The notes below the pieces were generated by a model. It did not search any database, was not told where the DNA came from, and worked only from the letters and a program-made list of their open reading frames with translations. The position numbers were made by a program, and so were the translations under genes. A stretch of DNA of 64,000 nucleotides, taken from Geminicoccus harenae. GTDB lineage: Bacteria; Pseudomonadota; Alphaproteobacteria; Geminicoccales; Geminicoccaceae. Shown in pieces: positions 15,217 through 24,669 of this stretch. The stretch's first letter is position 1. The number at the start of each line of letters is the position of its first letter. The stretch covers positions 1-64,000 of the forward strand of contig NZ_JABGCL010000008.1 in assembly GCF_019800005.1 (NCBI RefSeq), given 5' to 3'.

Positions 15217-17403
15217 TCAGCCGACCAGCGGAGCGGAGTGCGGGGCCAGGTGGGGCAGGTGCGGCGGGCCGGTCTCGGCGTCGCGCAGGGCGGCCTGCTC
15301 CTCGACCAGCCGGGCGATCGCGGCACCGCCGTCGGTGGGCGGCAGGTGCCGGACCCGCTCGCGCATCCGGGCCGCCACCTCCGGCGCCTGCAGGGCATGG
15401 AGCGCCCAGCGCAGCCGGTCCTGCTGGTGGACGCGCACGGCGACCCCCAGACCCGCCCGCTCGGCCCAGGCGGCGCGCGCCTCCTGCTCGTCCATGGACG
15501 GGTTTTCGTTCGGCACGAAGATCGTGGGGATGCCGATCGAGATCAGCTCGTGGAAGGAATTGTAGCCGGCGGCACTGACCGCGAGGTCGAAGGCGCGGAA
15601 CAGCCGGGCCATCGGGAAGCCGGACAGGGTGCTAGCACCAGGCAGGCGCTCGGTCGGCTGGTTCTCGCTGATCAGCCACTCGGCCTCGACCAGCACCACG
15701 CCCGCCTGCTCGCCCAAGGACGCGGCCAGGGTCTGGCGGACGCGGCGGTAGTCAAAATTGTTCTGCGAGCCCAGCAGCACCAGGACGGCCAGGGCGTCGG
15801 GGGCAATGCCGAGCTCGGCGCGCGCTTCTGCCCGGTCCAGGATCTCGTCGTCGTCCAGCAGGGTCACCGGGGGGACGCGGACGACCTGGCCGCCGCGGGT
15901 CCGGGTGAGGCCGCGATCGGCTTCGGTCGCGAACTCGCCGGGCTCGATCACCAGGTCGAAGCTGACGGCCCGCTCGATCGCGGCCTTGCCGGCATCGGGT
16001 CGCCACAGGCCGCGCCGGAGCCAGACGAACCGCCGCTCGGGGCAGTGCCGGCGCAGCTCGGTGAGCGCCGCATAGGGCATGTTGCCGTCGAACAGCAGCA
16101 CGCGCGGGTCGTAGAAGCCGATCATCGCCTGGAGGCGGGCGAGCAGGCCGCGATTCCAGTAGTCGGCGTCGCCGCCGTAATAGCTGTGATAGGGCAAATA
16201 CTCGCCGTGGAACCCGTACTGGCCGACCACGCCCACGGCCTGCGACATGGTAAGGAAGACGGGCTCGATGGCGGGGGGCAGCCGGCGCGCCACGGCGAGC
16301 AGCCGGGTCAGGTGGCCCATGCCGATCCCGTTGGGCGAGAGCATCAGCACGCGGCGGGGCGACCGGATCCGGGCGGGGTCGATGCGCCGGGGGCGGGCGA
16401 GGTCCGGGGCCAGGGTCAGGAGCCGTGCGGCCAGGATCGCAGGGTCGGCGGATTCCCTGACGAAGGCCCGGGCCCGCTCCGCGCGGGCCTGGCGGTCCGC
16501 ACCTGGCTCGCGGAAGGTGCCGGTGTGGAAGCTCGCTCCATCCTCCGGCCAGCCGGCCAGCTCGGCCGGCAGGGACAAGGGCACGCCGGCGGCCGCGGCC
16601 TCGACCAGCTCGGCGGTGACCGGCTGGGGCTGGCCCGGCCAGCCGGCCAGGTGCCAGACGTCCAGCCGCGCCAGGAAGGCATCGACCGGCTCGGCCTCGG
16701 CGGGGATCAGGCGCAGCTCGGGCAAGGGCCGGTCGATCCGCCGGCGGAGCAGGGCCAAAGGTGGCGCCAGCAGTTCCACCGACCAGGGTGCTCTTGCCGG
16801 ATAGGCCCGGGCAAAGCCGTCCTCATCCATGGGCCAGGCGGCGTTGCCCTGCCCGCCATGGCGGCCGATCACGGTGGGCCGCCGCGTCCAGGCCGGGTGG
16901 GGTGTCGTGCCGACCGGAGGGGCCGGCGGCAGCCAGGGCTCGCTGTCCAGGCCCAGGGCGGCGGCGATGCTCCGGTCCACCGCGACTTCGTGCAGGGCGG
17001 CATGCTCCGCCAAGGCGGCGAAGCGGTGGCGCAGGGCGGCCAGCAGCTCCCGGTCGGGGCGGCCGTCCCGCCAGGGGAGCTGGTCGAAGCGCAGGATGGC
17101 GTGGTCGGCGCGGATCCGGGGCGGGCGGTCGATCCGGGCCAGGAGGGGGGCCAGGTGCCAGGCCAGGAGGATGCGGCTGCTGACCGGCCGGTCGGCGTCG
17201 ACCAGGACGAGCTGCCGCGCGGCGAGGCTGGCGGCAAGCGGCGGGGCGATGGGGCGGCCGGGCAGGAACAGGCCGGAGCGGATGCCTAGAAGGCCGATCC
17301 GCCAGCCCCGGGCCGCCAGCCGGTCGACCAAGCGGACCAGGGCGCGCGCCTCGGCGTCGGGCAGGCGCGGATCGAGCAGCAGGAGGAGTTCGAGGTCGGT
17401 CAA
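15217..17403 (-). CDS. Large glycosyltransferase with GT28/MurG-like C-terminal half
   Basis: 728 residues from TTG 17403, which has AGGA seven bases upstream; an in-frame TTG at 17418 is the alternative. The C-terminal half (about 340-729) carries a GT28-type opening (SPNGIGMGHLTRLLAVARRL) and the nucleotide-sugar-binding end (SAAGYNSFHELISIGIPTIF, then NENPSMDEQEARA). That matches UDP-sugar transferases of the MurG/UGT fold. The first 340 residues are an extra, Leu/Arg/Ala-rich domain that looks like a second Rossmann-like transferase domain but lacks motifs I can name. It is divergent from a GT4 gene, so the two probably act on the same surface glycan. Confidence 0.75.
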   Translation of the reverse strand: MTDLELLLLLDPRLPDAEARALVRLVDRLAARGWRIGLLGIRSGLFLPGRPIAPPLAASLAARQLVLVDADRPVSSRILLAWHLAPLLARIDRPPRIRADHAILRFDQLPWRDGRPDRELLAALRHRFAALAEHAALHEVAVDRSIAAALGLDSEPWLPPAPPVGTTPHPAWTRRPTVIGRHGGQGNAAWPMDEDGFARAYPARAPWSVELLAPPLALLRRRIDRPLPELRLIPAEAEPVDAFLARLDVWHLAGWPGQPQPVTAELVEAAAAGVPLSLPAELAGWPEDGASFHTGTFREPGADRQARAERARAFVRESADPAILAARLLTLAPDLARPRRIDPARIRSPRRVLMLSPNGIGMGHLTRLLAVARRLPPAIEPVFLTMSQAVGVVGQYGFHGEYLPYHSYYGGDADYWNRGLLARLQAMIGFYDPRVLLFDGNMPYAALTELRRHCPERRFVWLRRGLWRPDAGKAAIERAVSFDLVIEPGEFATEADRGLTRTRGGQVVRVPPVTLLDDDEILDRAEARAELGIAPDALAVLVLLGSQNNFDYRRVRQTLAASLGEQAGVVLVEAEWLISENQPTERLPGASTLSGFPMARLFRAFDLAVSAAGYNSFHELISIGIPTIFVPNENPSMDEQEARAAWAERAGLGVAVRVHQQDRLRWALHALQAPEVAARMRERVRHLPPTDGGAAIARLVEEQAALRDAETGPPHLPHLAPHSAPLVG

Positions 17404-17526
17404 TGCAGCATCCTGCAAGCAGCAGCCGGGGATGGCTCAGGCGGTTTCCGGCAGGTGCCGGTGCAAAGGTGGACTTGCGGCGGCTGCGGCAGCGCGTAGC
17501 CTGTCGGCCTGCCGGTGGACGAGCTG

Positions 17527-18651
17527 ATGACCCATGACCTGATCTTCTTTCCCGATTATCGCGCGGCCAATCCCTACCAGGAACTGCTCTACCGGCAGCT
17601 CGCCCACCTGCATCCGCGGGCGGGCACGATCGACGACGCGCTGCGGCTGCTCGACCATGCCCCGCCCGGGCGGCAGGTCGTGTTCCACCTGCACTGGGAG
17701 GACGTGCTGCACCGCCATCTGGCCGATCCGGCCGATGCGGCGACCGCGGTCCACCAGTTCCTGGCCAAGGTCGAGGATTTCACCGGGCGCGGCGGCACGC
17801 TGTTCTGGACGGTGCACAACCAGGGCTCGCATGTCGGCAGCCACCCGGAGCTGGACCGGACCCTGCGCCAGGCGCTGGCGAAGCTGGCCGACCGGGTCCA
17901 TGTCCATTCGCTGGCCGCCTTGCGCGCGATCCGGGCCGAGCTGGAGTTGGCGCCGGCCCAGCCCGTGGTGCTGCCGCACGGCAACTACCGCCCGATCCAC
18001 GACCCGCGCAGCACCGATCGGGACACGGCCAGGACCCGCCAGGGCTTTGCCGGCGGCGACCTCGTCCTGCTCCTGTTCGGCCGGCTCGACGCCTACAAGG
18101 GGGCGGGGGCACTGCTGGCCGCGTTCGCCGAAGGGCCGGTCTGCCTGCGCCTCGTGATCGCGGGCAAGCAGATCGTGCCGCTGGACGCGGCCCTGGCCGC
18201 CCTGCCGGCATCGGTGCAGGCACGGATCACCGTGCACGACCGGTTCGTGCCGGCAGCCGAGACCGACCGGCTCCTGGCCGCGGCGGATGCGGTGGTGCTG
18301 CCCTACCGGGCGATCCTGACCTCGGGCACGCTGATGCTGGCGCTGGGCTTCGGCCGGCCGGTGATCGCGCCGGACCTGCCGGCCCTGGCCGAGATCGTCC
18401 AGGACGGGCGGGAGGCACTGCTCTACCCCGGCCACCGGCCGGACGGGCTGCCGGAGGCGCTGCTGCGGCTGGTCGAGCTGGACCCTGCCGCCCATGCCGC
18501 GATGGCCAAGGCGGCGGCCGCCACGGCGGATCTTTATGACTGGCGCTGGATCGGCCGGCAGATGGGGGCCGCGATCATGGATGCGGCGATGCACGGGCGA
18601 GCGGTCCGGCGGCCGGTGCAGCTCAGCGTGCCCGCGGCAGTCCCTGCGTGA
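17527..18651 (+). CDS. Glycosyltransferase, GT4/GT1-like
   Basis: 374 residues from ATG 17527; a GTG four codons earlier (17515) is possible, but GGTGG stands before the ATG. The C-terminal Rossmann domain has LLLFGRLDAYKGAGALLAAF, and a later acidic/retaining-GT block (PYRAILTSGTLMLALGFGRP, then VIAPDLPALAEIV) in place of the classic EXFGxxxxE. The N-terminus includes VVFHLHWEDVLHR and LFWTVHNQGSH, typical of GT4 acceptor domains. No membrane segment, so cytosolic. Its end overlaps the convergent exported-protein gene by 29 bases. Confidence 0.8.
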   Translation: MTHDLIFFPDYRAANPYQELLYRQLAHLHPRAGTIDDALRLLDHAPPGRQVVFHLHWEDVLHRHLADPADAATAVHQFLAKVEDFTGRGGTLFWTVHNQGSHVGSHPELDRTLRQALAKLADRVHVHSLAALRAIRAELELAPAQPVVLPHGNYRPIHDPRSTDRDTARTRQGFAGGDLVLLLFGRLDAYKGAGALLAAFAEGPVCLRLVIAGKQIVPLDAALAALPASVQARITVHDRFVPAAETDRLLAAADAVVLPYRAILTSGTLMLALGFGRPVIAPDLPALAEIVQDGREALLYPGHRPDGLPEALLRLVELDPAAHAAMAKAAAATADLYDWRWIGRQMGAAIMDAAMHGRAVRRPVQLSVPAAVPA

Positions 18652-19252
18652 CCAGGCGCTCGAACTGGCCGGTCGGCAGGCAGGTGGTGCCCTTGTCGAA
18701 CGCGCCGGTCTCGCCGGAGCGGAAGTCGATGAGCGACACTTCGCGGGCCCCGTCGGGCGCGATGATGGTCCGGGTGACCACATAGGTGGCAAGGCCGGTG
18801 ATCCGGGAGCCGCCCTTGGTCTCGGTGACCGTCACACCCAGCATGCCGTCCAGCGTGACCTCGCGGCGCATCACATATTCCTGGTCGTCGCGCCGCACCG
18901 TGATGGTCGCGTCCTCGGCGGCACCGCCCACCCGCAGCGGCGAGGCGCGCTGGCCCTGCTCGAAGCTGAAGATCCAGCCGCAGTCGATCCAGGGTGTTGC
19001 CCGCCCGGCATAGGTGGCGGCGACCGCCAGCGGGTCGTCCGTGTCGAGCAGCCGCAGCCCGGCGCGCTCCAGATTGGCGCGGATCCGGTTGCGGACGGTT
19101 TCCGGGGCCAGCGCCACGGTCAGGTCGATCGGCTGGGACGGCCGGCCGGCGGGCTTCACATAGGTCAGGACCTTGGGCCGCTCCTGGGCCTGGGCCGGCA
19201 TGGCGAGCGGTGCCAGCAATGCTGCCAGCATCCAGAGCCGTCGACCTCGCAT
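18623..19252 (-). CDS. Exported hypothetical protein (209 residues)
   Basis: ATG 19252 follows GAGGGG by five bases. Residues 1-22 are a signal peptide (MRGRRLWMLAALLAPLAMPAQA). The mature protein is beta-rich, with VVTRTIIAPDGAREVSLIDF and a lone Cys pair (DCGWIF, TTCLPTG) that may form a periplasmic disulfide. The arrangement resembles small periplasmic DUF4136-type proteins, but I cannot confirm that. The longer in-frame ATG at 19336 lacks a ribosome site and would hide the signal peptide. Confidence 0.6.
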   Translation of the reverse strand: MRGRRLWMLAALLAPLAMPAQAQERPKVLTYVKPAGRPSQPIDLTVALAPETVRNRIRANLERAGLRLLDTDDPLAVAATYAGRATPWIDCGWIFSFEQGQRASPLRVGGAAEDATITVRRDDQEYVMRREVTLDGMLGVTVTETKGGSRITGLATYVVTRTIIAPDGAREVSLIDFRSGETGAFDKGTTCLPTGQFERLVTQGLPRAR

Positions 19253-19351
19253 CCGCACCCCTCGTCTCCCCTGCCGGCCGCCACCTGCCTTGGTACTGCC
19301 TGCCAGGCTACCTGCTTTCCTGGTGCCAGCCGCCAAAAAGAACCCGTTGCC

Positions 19352-19693
19352 TCAATAGAGATCCGCGGTGGTGAGCGCACTCGATAGCCCCGGGCCGGCC
19401 GCCGGCCCGGGAAGATCATCCTCCAGGGCGGCCAGACCCAGCTTGCTGTACTCGACGAGCCGGCGGAAGGCCTGATTGGCGAACCGGCCGACCGGATAGG
19501 CCTCCAGGTAGCTCTGATAGGCGGCCGGCGTGTCGGCCGCCTTCACGTCCAGCCAGAGCGCGTCCTCCGGCGAGAGCTCGATGCTGCTGTCCTGCGCCTG
19601 TGCCTCCGGATGGAGGTAGGTGGCACCGCCCGTTGCCAGGACCCCGATCAGCAGCGCACGGATCGCCGAATAATAGAGCTTGATGCGCTTCAC
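19352..19693 (-). CDS. Membrane-anchored or exported protein with Sel1/caspase-tail-like helix pair
   Basis: 113 residues from GTG 19693. An N-terminal hydrophobic segment (residues 8-25) could be a signal anchor or a signal peptide cut after AQA. Then comes SPEDALWLDVKAADTPAAYQ and YLEAYPVGRFANQAFRRL. This A-L-W...D...YL-YP-GRFA pattern is the short helical repeat often found in the periplasmic tails of bacterial caspase-like and TPR proteins. Only one such unit is present. Same strand as the exported protein 99 bases downstream. Confidence 0.55.
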   Translation of the reverse strand: MKRIKLYYSAIRALLIGVLATGGATYLHPEAQAQDSSIELSPEDALWLDVKAADTPAAYQSYLEAYPVGRFANQAFRRLVEYSKLGLAALEDDLPGPAAGPGLSSALTTADLY

Positions 19694-19818
19694 GAGGCTG
19701 GGTTCCGCTGGAGGTTCTGGCCGGGGACGCCAGCAACTCTTCGCACAGCCTGATCAGGGGTCAAGACACATGAACAGTTGGTAAGGATGGTGCTGCCATT
19801 ATGCATACCTGAAGGTGG

Positions 19819-21051
19819 TCAAGCACCGAGCAGATCGGCCAGCGTATGCGCGATCACCCGGGTCGCCGCATGAAGGTCCGCGAGCGCCAGCCGCTCGTCG
19901 GCGCGATGGGCGTTGGCTTCCAGCAGGTCGCGCGGCCCGGCACCGTACAGGACGCAGGGGATGCCGGCTTCCGAATAGTGCCGGCCGTCCGTGTAGAGGG
20001 GGATGCCCTGGGCGGTCACCGGCATGTCCAGGATCTCGCTGGCCCGCGCGGTGAGCCGCTCGACCAGCCGGGCAGCACCGGGCAGCTGGGTCAGCGGGCG
20101 GGCCAGCAGGATCTGGCGGATCCGCACGCTGACGCCCGGGAACTTCGCCACCGCGGTCTCGATCAGCTTGCGCAGCTCGGCCTCGACGTCCTCCGGCCGT
20201 TCCTCCGGGATCATCCGCCGGTCCAGGCGCATGACGATCCGGTCCGGCACCACGTTGGTGTTGATCCCGCCCGAGATCAGCCCGACCACCAGCGTCGGGC
20301 TGGTGATCCCCTTCACCTTGGAGCGGCGGGTCTGCAGGGTGCGCCGCGCGGCATAGAGCGCCGTCAGGACGCCGTTGGCCGCTTCCAGCGCGTCGAAGCC
20401 GGTGTCCGGCCGGGCCGCGTGGGCGGAGCGGCCCAGCAGCTCGACCTCCAGATGGAGGCAGCCATTATGGGCGGTGACCACCGAATAGGCGAAGCCGGCC
20501 CCGATCGCGAGGTCCGGGCGGCTGAGCCCGGTCTCCAGCAGGCGCTTGGGACCCAGGTTGCCGCCGGCTTCCTCGTCATAGGTCAGATGCAGCTCGACCG
20601 TGCCGGACAGGCGGTCGGCCACCCCGTCCAGGGCCAGCAGCGCGAAGGTGTAGGTGGCGAAGTCGGACTTGGAGACGGCCACACCCCGGCCGTACATCAT
20701 CCCGTTCTCGATCTCGGCGCCATAGGGGTCGTGGCCCCAGCCCTCGCCCGGCGGCACGACGTCGCCATGGGCATTCAGCGCAATGGTCGGCCCGTCGCTG
20801 CCGAACCGGCGCCGCACGATCAGGTTGGTGATGGACACCATGCCCTGGGCCTCGACCAGCGTGGCCGGCACCACGTCGGTCTCGACCTCCAGGCCCAGCT
20901 CTTCCAGCAGTTCCTTGGCCCGGGCGGCATGCGGGGCGCAGTCGCCATGCGGGTTGTCGGAGGGGACCTTCACGAGCTCGGCCAAGAAGCGCTCGGCCTG
21001 CTCCTGACGGCTGGCGAGGAACGCGTCGATGGCGTCGGCGGTCTGGCTCAT
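19819..21051 (-). CDS. M20-family metallo-amidohydrolase (ArgE/DapE type)
   Basis: 410 residues, co-catalytic zinc peptidase family M20. Visible metal-site motifs are NAHGDVVPPGEGW near residue 95, the YDEEAGG glutamates near 170 and a late histidine in DGRHYSEAGIP. A dimerisation domain sits between. The ATG overlaps the TGA of the allantoate-amidohydrolase gene (ATGA), so the two are coupled. Substrate is unknown; in this operon a carbamoyl or acyl amino acid from ureide breakdown is plausible, but that is inference. Confidence 0.82.
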   Translation of the reverse strand: MSQTADAIDAFLASRQEQAERFLAELVKVPSDNPHGDCAPHAARAKELLEELGLEVETDVVPATLVEAQGMVSITNLIVRRRFGSDGPTIALNAHGDVVPPGEGWGHDPYGAEIENGMMYGRGVAVSKSDFATYTFALLALDGVADRLSGTVELHLTYDEEAGGNLGPKRLLETGLSRPDLAIGAGFAYSVVTAHNGCLHLEVELLGRSAHAARPDTGFDALEAANGVLTALYAARRTLQTRRSKVKGITSPTLVVGLISGGINTNVVPDRIVMRLDRRMIPEERPEDVEAELRKLIETAVAKFPGVSVRIRQILLARPLTQLPGAARLVERLTARASEILDMPVTAQGIPLYTDGRHYSEAGIPCVLYGAGPRDLLEANAHRADERLALADLHAATRVIAHTLADLLGA

Positions 21052-22307
21052 GGTTTGGCTTTCGGCAGGGCTAGGAGGCGCAGCGCGCGCAGGAGGACGC
21101 GCAGGGCCAAGTCGGCATCCGGCAGGGTCATGCTTTCCAGAGGATTGTGGCTGATGCCGCCCCCGCAGCGCACGAACAGCATGGCCGTGGGGCAGATGGC
21201 GGCCATGGCCATGGCGTCGTGGCCGGCACCGCTGGGGAGGTATTTCACCGGGACACCCTCCGCACGCATCGCCTGGGCCAGGACCCGCTGCAGGCGGGGC
21301 GCGCAGACATTGGCCGGCTGGTCGTGCTCGCGGGCGACGGTGCAGCCGAGGCCGCGGGCTGCGGCAATCCCGTGGATCGCCTGGACCAGCTCCGCCACGG
21401 CCTGGCCGCGCACGAGGTCGCTGGGCGAGCGGATGTCCAGGGTCAGCATCGCCCGGCCGGGGATGACGTTCACCGCACCCGGCAGGACCTCCAGCCGGCC
21501 GACCGTGCCCACCAGGTCCGGCGCGGCACTGCAGCGCCGCTCGACCAGGAGGGCGATCTCGGCGGCACCGGCCAGGGCATCCCGCCGGTGGCCCATCGGC
21601 ACGGTGCCGGCATGGCCAGCCATCCCGTCCAGCACCACGGCCAGGCGCGACTGGCCCTGGATGGCGGTGACGATCCCGAGCGGGCGGTCCTCGGCCTCGA
21701 GCACCGGGCCCTGCTCGATATGGACCTCCAGGAAGGCGCGCAGGGAGCCCGGCGGGTAGGCGACGCTCGCCAGGGCATCGGGATCGCCGCCGAACGCCCG
21801 CAGCGCCGCCCCGACCGTGACGCCCGCCCCGTCCGGCAGCTCCAGCACGCCCGGATCGAGCGTGCCGCAGATCGCCTTGGAGCCCAGGAAGGTCGTGGGA
21901 AAGCGCACGCCCTCCTCGTCGCAGAACGCCACCACCTCCACCGGGAACGGCAGGCGCTCGCCACCATCATGCAGTGCCGCCACCACCTGCACGCCGGCCA
22001 GCACGCCGAGTGCACCGTCATAGCGGCCGGCATCCACCACCGTGTCGAGATGCGAACCGATGAGCACGACCGGCGCTGCGGGATCCTCTCCCTCGTAGCG
22101 GCCGATCAGGTTGCCGATCGCATCGACCCGCGTTGCCATCCCGGCTGCCTGCATCCAGCCGGCGACCAGCTCGATCGCCTGGCGGTGCGCAGCCGTATAC
22201 GGCTGCCGGTTCAGCCGGCCGGGATCGGTGGAGACCCGGCCGAGTTCGTCCAGCCGGGCCATCAGCGTGCGGGCGTCCGAAGAAATGTCGGGCGGGCTGC
22301 CGGTCAT
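21048..22307 (-). CDS. allC: Allantoate amidohydrolase / N-carbamoyl amino acid hydrolase (M20)
   Basis: 419 residues. Metal-binding motifs of the allantoate amidohydrolase / beta-ureidopropionase / L-carbamoylase group are all present: GSHLDTVVDAGRYDGALGV, CDEEGVRFPTTFLGSKA, HIEQGPVLEAE, AGHDAMAMA and SHNPLE near the C-terminus. Sequence alone does not separate these specificities. The ATGA overlap with an upstream PuuE-type allantoinase favours allantoate, which would be cleaved to ureidoglycine, ammonia and CO2. Confidence 0.82.
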   Translation of the reverse strand: MTGSPPDISSDARTLMARLDELGRVSTDPGRLNRQPYTAAHRQAIELVAGWMQAAGMATRVDAIGNLIGRYEGEDPAAPVVLIGSHLDTVVDAGRYDGALGVLAGVQVVAALHDGGERLPFPVEVVAFCDEEGVRFPTTFLGSKAICGTLDPGVLELPDGAGVTVGAALRAFGGDPDALASVAYPPGSLRAFLEVHIEQGPVLEAEDRPLGIVTAIQGQSRLAVVLDGMAGHAGTVPMGHRRDALAGAAEIALLVERRCSAAPDLVGTVGRLEVLPGAVNVIPGRAMLTLDIRSPSDLVRGQAVAELVQAIHGIAAARGLGCTVAREHDQPANVCAPRLQRVLAQAMRAEGVPVKYLPSGAGHDAMAMAAICPTAMLFVRCGGGISHNPLESMTLPDADLALRVLLRALRLLALPKAKP

Positions 22308-23212
22308 GCGGGCGGGTGCCGGTCGAGCCAGTGCTCGGCGATGTCGATGCGGCGGGTGATCCAGACCTGCTCGTGGCCCTGGACATAGTCGAGGAAGCGG
22401 GCCAGGGCGGCGGCGCGGCCGGGCCGGCCGGCCAGCCGGCAGTGGAGGCCCACCGAGAGCATCTTGGGCGAGCCGGCCCTTCCCTCCTCGTAGAGCACGT
22501 CGAAGCTGTCCTTCAGGTAGCTGAAGAACTGGTCCCCTGAGTTGAAGCCCTGGCTGGTCGCAAAGCGCATGTCGTTGGCATCCAGCGTGTAGGGCACCAC
22601 GAGCTGGTCGTGCCGCCCGACCTTCACGTAATAGGGCAGGTCGTCAGCATAGGAATCCGCGTAATAGTCGAAGCCGCCCTCGGCGCAGACCAGATTCAGC
22701 GTGTTCGGGCTGCAGCGGCCGAGATACCAGCCGCGCGGCCGGCTGCCGGTCACGGCGGCATGGACGTCGATCGCCAGGCGCAGGTGCTCGCGCTCGATCT
22801 CGAGCGGCACGTGCTGGTAGTCGATCCAGCGATAGCCGTGGGTGGCGATCTCCCAGCCGGCCTCCTTCATGGCGGCGACGGCCTCGGGGTGGCGCGAGAG
22901 CGCCATGGCCACGCCATAGACGGTGAGCGGCAGGTCGCGCTCGGTGAACATGCGGAACAGCCGCCAGAACCCGGCGCGCGAACCGTATTCGTAGATCGAT
23001 TCCATGTTCATGTGCCGCGCCCCGGCCAGGGGCGCGGCACCCACGATCTCGGACAGGAACGCCTCGGAGGCCGCGTCGCCATGGAGGATGCAGTTCTCGC
23101 CGCCTTCCTCGTAGTTGAGCACGAACTGGACGGCGATGTGGGCGCCGCCCGGCCAGTCGGCAAACGGCACCGAGCGGCCATAGCCCACCATGTCGCGCGG
23201 GTAGAGGTTCAA
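22304..23212 (-). CDS. puuE: Allantoinase, PuuE (polysaccharide-deacetylase fold)
   Basis: 302 residues from TTG 23212, which follows AGGGGG by five bases and gives the family N-terminus NLYPRDMVGYGRSVPFADWP. The frame runs much further upstream without family resemblance. Other hallmarks are VQFVLNYEEGGENCILHGD, SIYEYGSRAGFWRL, EIATHGYRWIDYQHVP and GRCSPNT. PuuE opens the hydantoin ring of allantoin to allantoate. It is the first gene of a three-gene coupled operon with allC and an M20 hydrolase. The 172-base gap upstream is shared with the divergent glycerate kinase gene. Confidence 0.9.
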   Translation of the reverse strand: MNLYPRDMVGYGRSVPFADWPGGAHIAVQFVLNYEEGGENCILHGDAASEAFLSEIVGAAPLAGARHMNMESIYEYGSRAGFWRLFRMFTERDLPLTVYGVAMALSRHPEAVAAMKEAGWEIATHGYRWIDYQHVPLEIEREHLRLAIDVHAAVTGSRPRGWYLGRCSPNTLNLVCAEGGFDYYADSYADDLPYYVKVGRHDQLVVPYTLDANDMRFATSQGFNSGDQFFSYLKDSFDVLYEEGRAGSPKMLSVGLHCRLAGRPGRAAALARFLDYVQGHEQVWITRRIDIAEHWLDRHPPA

Positions 23213-23384
23213 GGCGGCCCCCTGCAGGATGGCGTCGAAGCGCTGCCTTCTTAGCCGGAAGCCCGCAACACCCAAAAGGGGCGATCGACATTGCCTCCCG
23301 GCCGGGCCGGGGCCAATCTCCCCGCCGGCCAGGACGGCCGGGACCATGCGGGAGGCATCGGGTGGAGTGCCGGAAGGTGGCGTC

Positions 23385-24650
23385 GTGACGGAGCTGGAGC
23401 CCAGGAGCTTCCTGCGCGGCCTGTTCGAGCAGGCGGTGCGCGCGGCCGACCCGCTGTTTGCCGTGCCGCCCTTTCTGCCGGAGCCGCCTAAGGGGCGCAC
23501 CGTGGTGGTGGGCCTGGGCAAGGCCGCCGCCGTGATGGCCCAGGCGGTGGAGCGGCACTGGCCGGGCCCGCTCGAAGGCGTGGTGGTCACGCGCGACGGG
23601 CACGAGGCGCCGACCGAGCGGATCGAGGTCCTGTCCGCTTCCCACCCGGTGCCGGACGAGCGTTCCGAGGCGGGTGCGAAGCGTCTGCTGGCGGCGGTGG
23701 AGGGGCTGGGGCCGGACGACCTGGTGCTGTGCCTGGTGTCGGGCGGCGGCTCCGCCTTGTGCGCCCTGCCGGCACCCGGGCTGACGCTCGCCGACAAGAT
23801 CGCGGTGAACCGCGCGCTGCTCCATTCGGGCGCCTCGATCGACGAGATGAACTGCGTCCGCAAGCATCTCTCGGGCTTCAAGGGCGGTCGGCTGGCGAAG
23901 GCGGCGGCACCGGCGAGGGTGGTGGCCTTGCTGATCTCCGACGTGCCGGGCGACGATCCGGCGGTGATCGCATCGGGGCCCACCGTGCCCGATCCCACCA
24001 GCTTCGCCGGCGCGCTGGCGCTGGTGCGCCGCTACCGGCTGGACCTGCCCGATGCGGTGCGCCGCCATCTGGAGGCAGGGGCGGAGGAAACGCCCAAGCC
24101 TGGTGACCCGATCTTCCAGCGGGTGGAGAACCGCCTGATCGCGGCCCCGCAGCGCTCCCTGGAGCAGGCGGCCAGCTTCGCGCGCAGCCAGGGCATCCGG
24201 CCCCTGCTGCTGGGCGATGCGCTGGAAGGGGAGTCGCGCGAGGTCGGCCGGGTGATGGCCGGGATCGCCCGCTCGGTGCGCCGCCACGGCGAGCCCTGCC
24301 CTGCCCCCTGCGTGCTCCTGTCCGGCGGCGAGACCACGGTGACCGTGCGCGGCCAGGGCCGTGGCGGGCGCAATGTCGAGTTCCTCTTGGGCCTGGCGGT
24401 GGCGCTGGGCGGCGAGCGGGACGTCTGGGCGATCGCCGGCGACACGGACGGGATCGACGGCGCCGAGGAGGTGGCGGGTGCGATCGTCACCCCCGACACG
24501 CTGGCGCGCGCGCGTGCCGCAGGCCTGGATGCGCACCGGATGCTGGACGAGAACGACGCCCATCGCTTCTTCGTGGCATTGGGCGACCAGGTGGTGACCG
24601 GGCCGACGCTCACCAACGTCAACGACGTGCGGGCGATCCTGGTGCTCTGA
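23385..24650 (+). CDS. Glycerate 2-kinase (MOFRL family, TtuD/GckA type)
   Basis: 421 residues from GTG 23385, preceded by GGAAGG at proper spacing; an ATG at 23346 is open but has a poorer site. It phosphorylates D-glycerate; older annotations call the family hydroxypyruvate reductase. Motifs seen are VVGLGKAAAVMAQ, LVSGGGSALCALPAPGLTL, NCVRKHLSGFKGGRLA, ISDVPGDDPAVIASGPT and the C-terminal MOFRL domain with GRGGRNVEFLLGLA and GDTDGIDG. Next to allantoin genes it could complete glyoxylate-to-3-/2-phosphoglycerate salvage. Confidence 0.88.
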   Translation: MTELEPRSFLRGLFEQAVRAADPLFAVPPFLPEPPKGRTVVVGLGKAAAVMAQAVERHWPGPLEGVVVTRDGHEAPTERIEVLSASHPVPDERSEAGAKRLLAAVEGLGPDDLVLCLVSGGGSALCALPAPGLTLADKIAVNRALLHSGASIDEMNCVRKHLSGFKGGRLAKAAAPARVVALLISDVPGDDPAVIASGPTVPDPTSFAGALALVRRYRLDLPDAVRRHLEAGAEETPKPGDPIFQRVENRLIAAPQRSLEQAASFARSQGIRPLLLGDALEGESREVGRVMAGIARSVRRHGEPCPAPCVLLSGGETTVTVRGQGRGGRNVEFLLGLAVALGGERDVWAIAGDTDGIDGAEEVAGAIVTPDTLARARAAGLDAHRMLDENDAHRFFVALGDQVVTGPTLTNVNDVRAILVL

Positions 24651-24669
24651 GTTCCGGAGGAAGGCTTCG

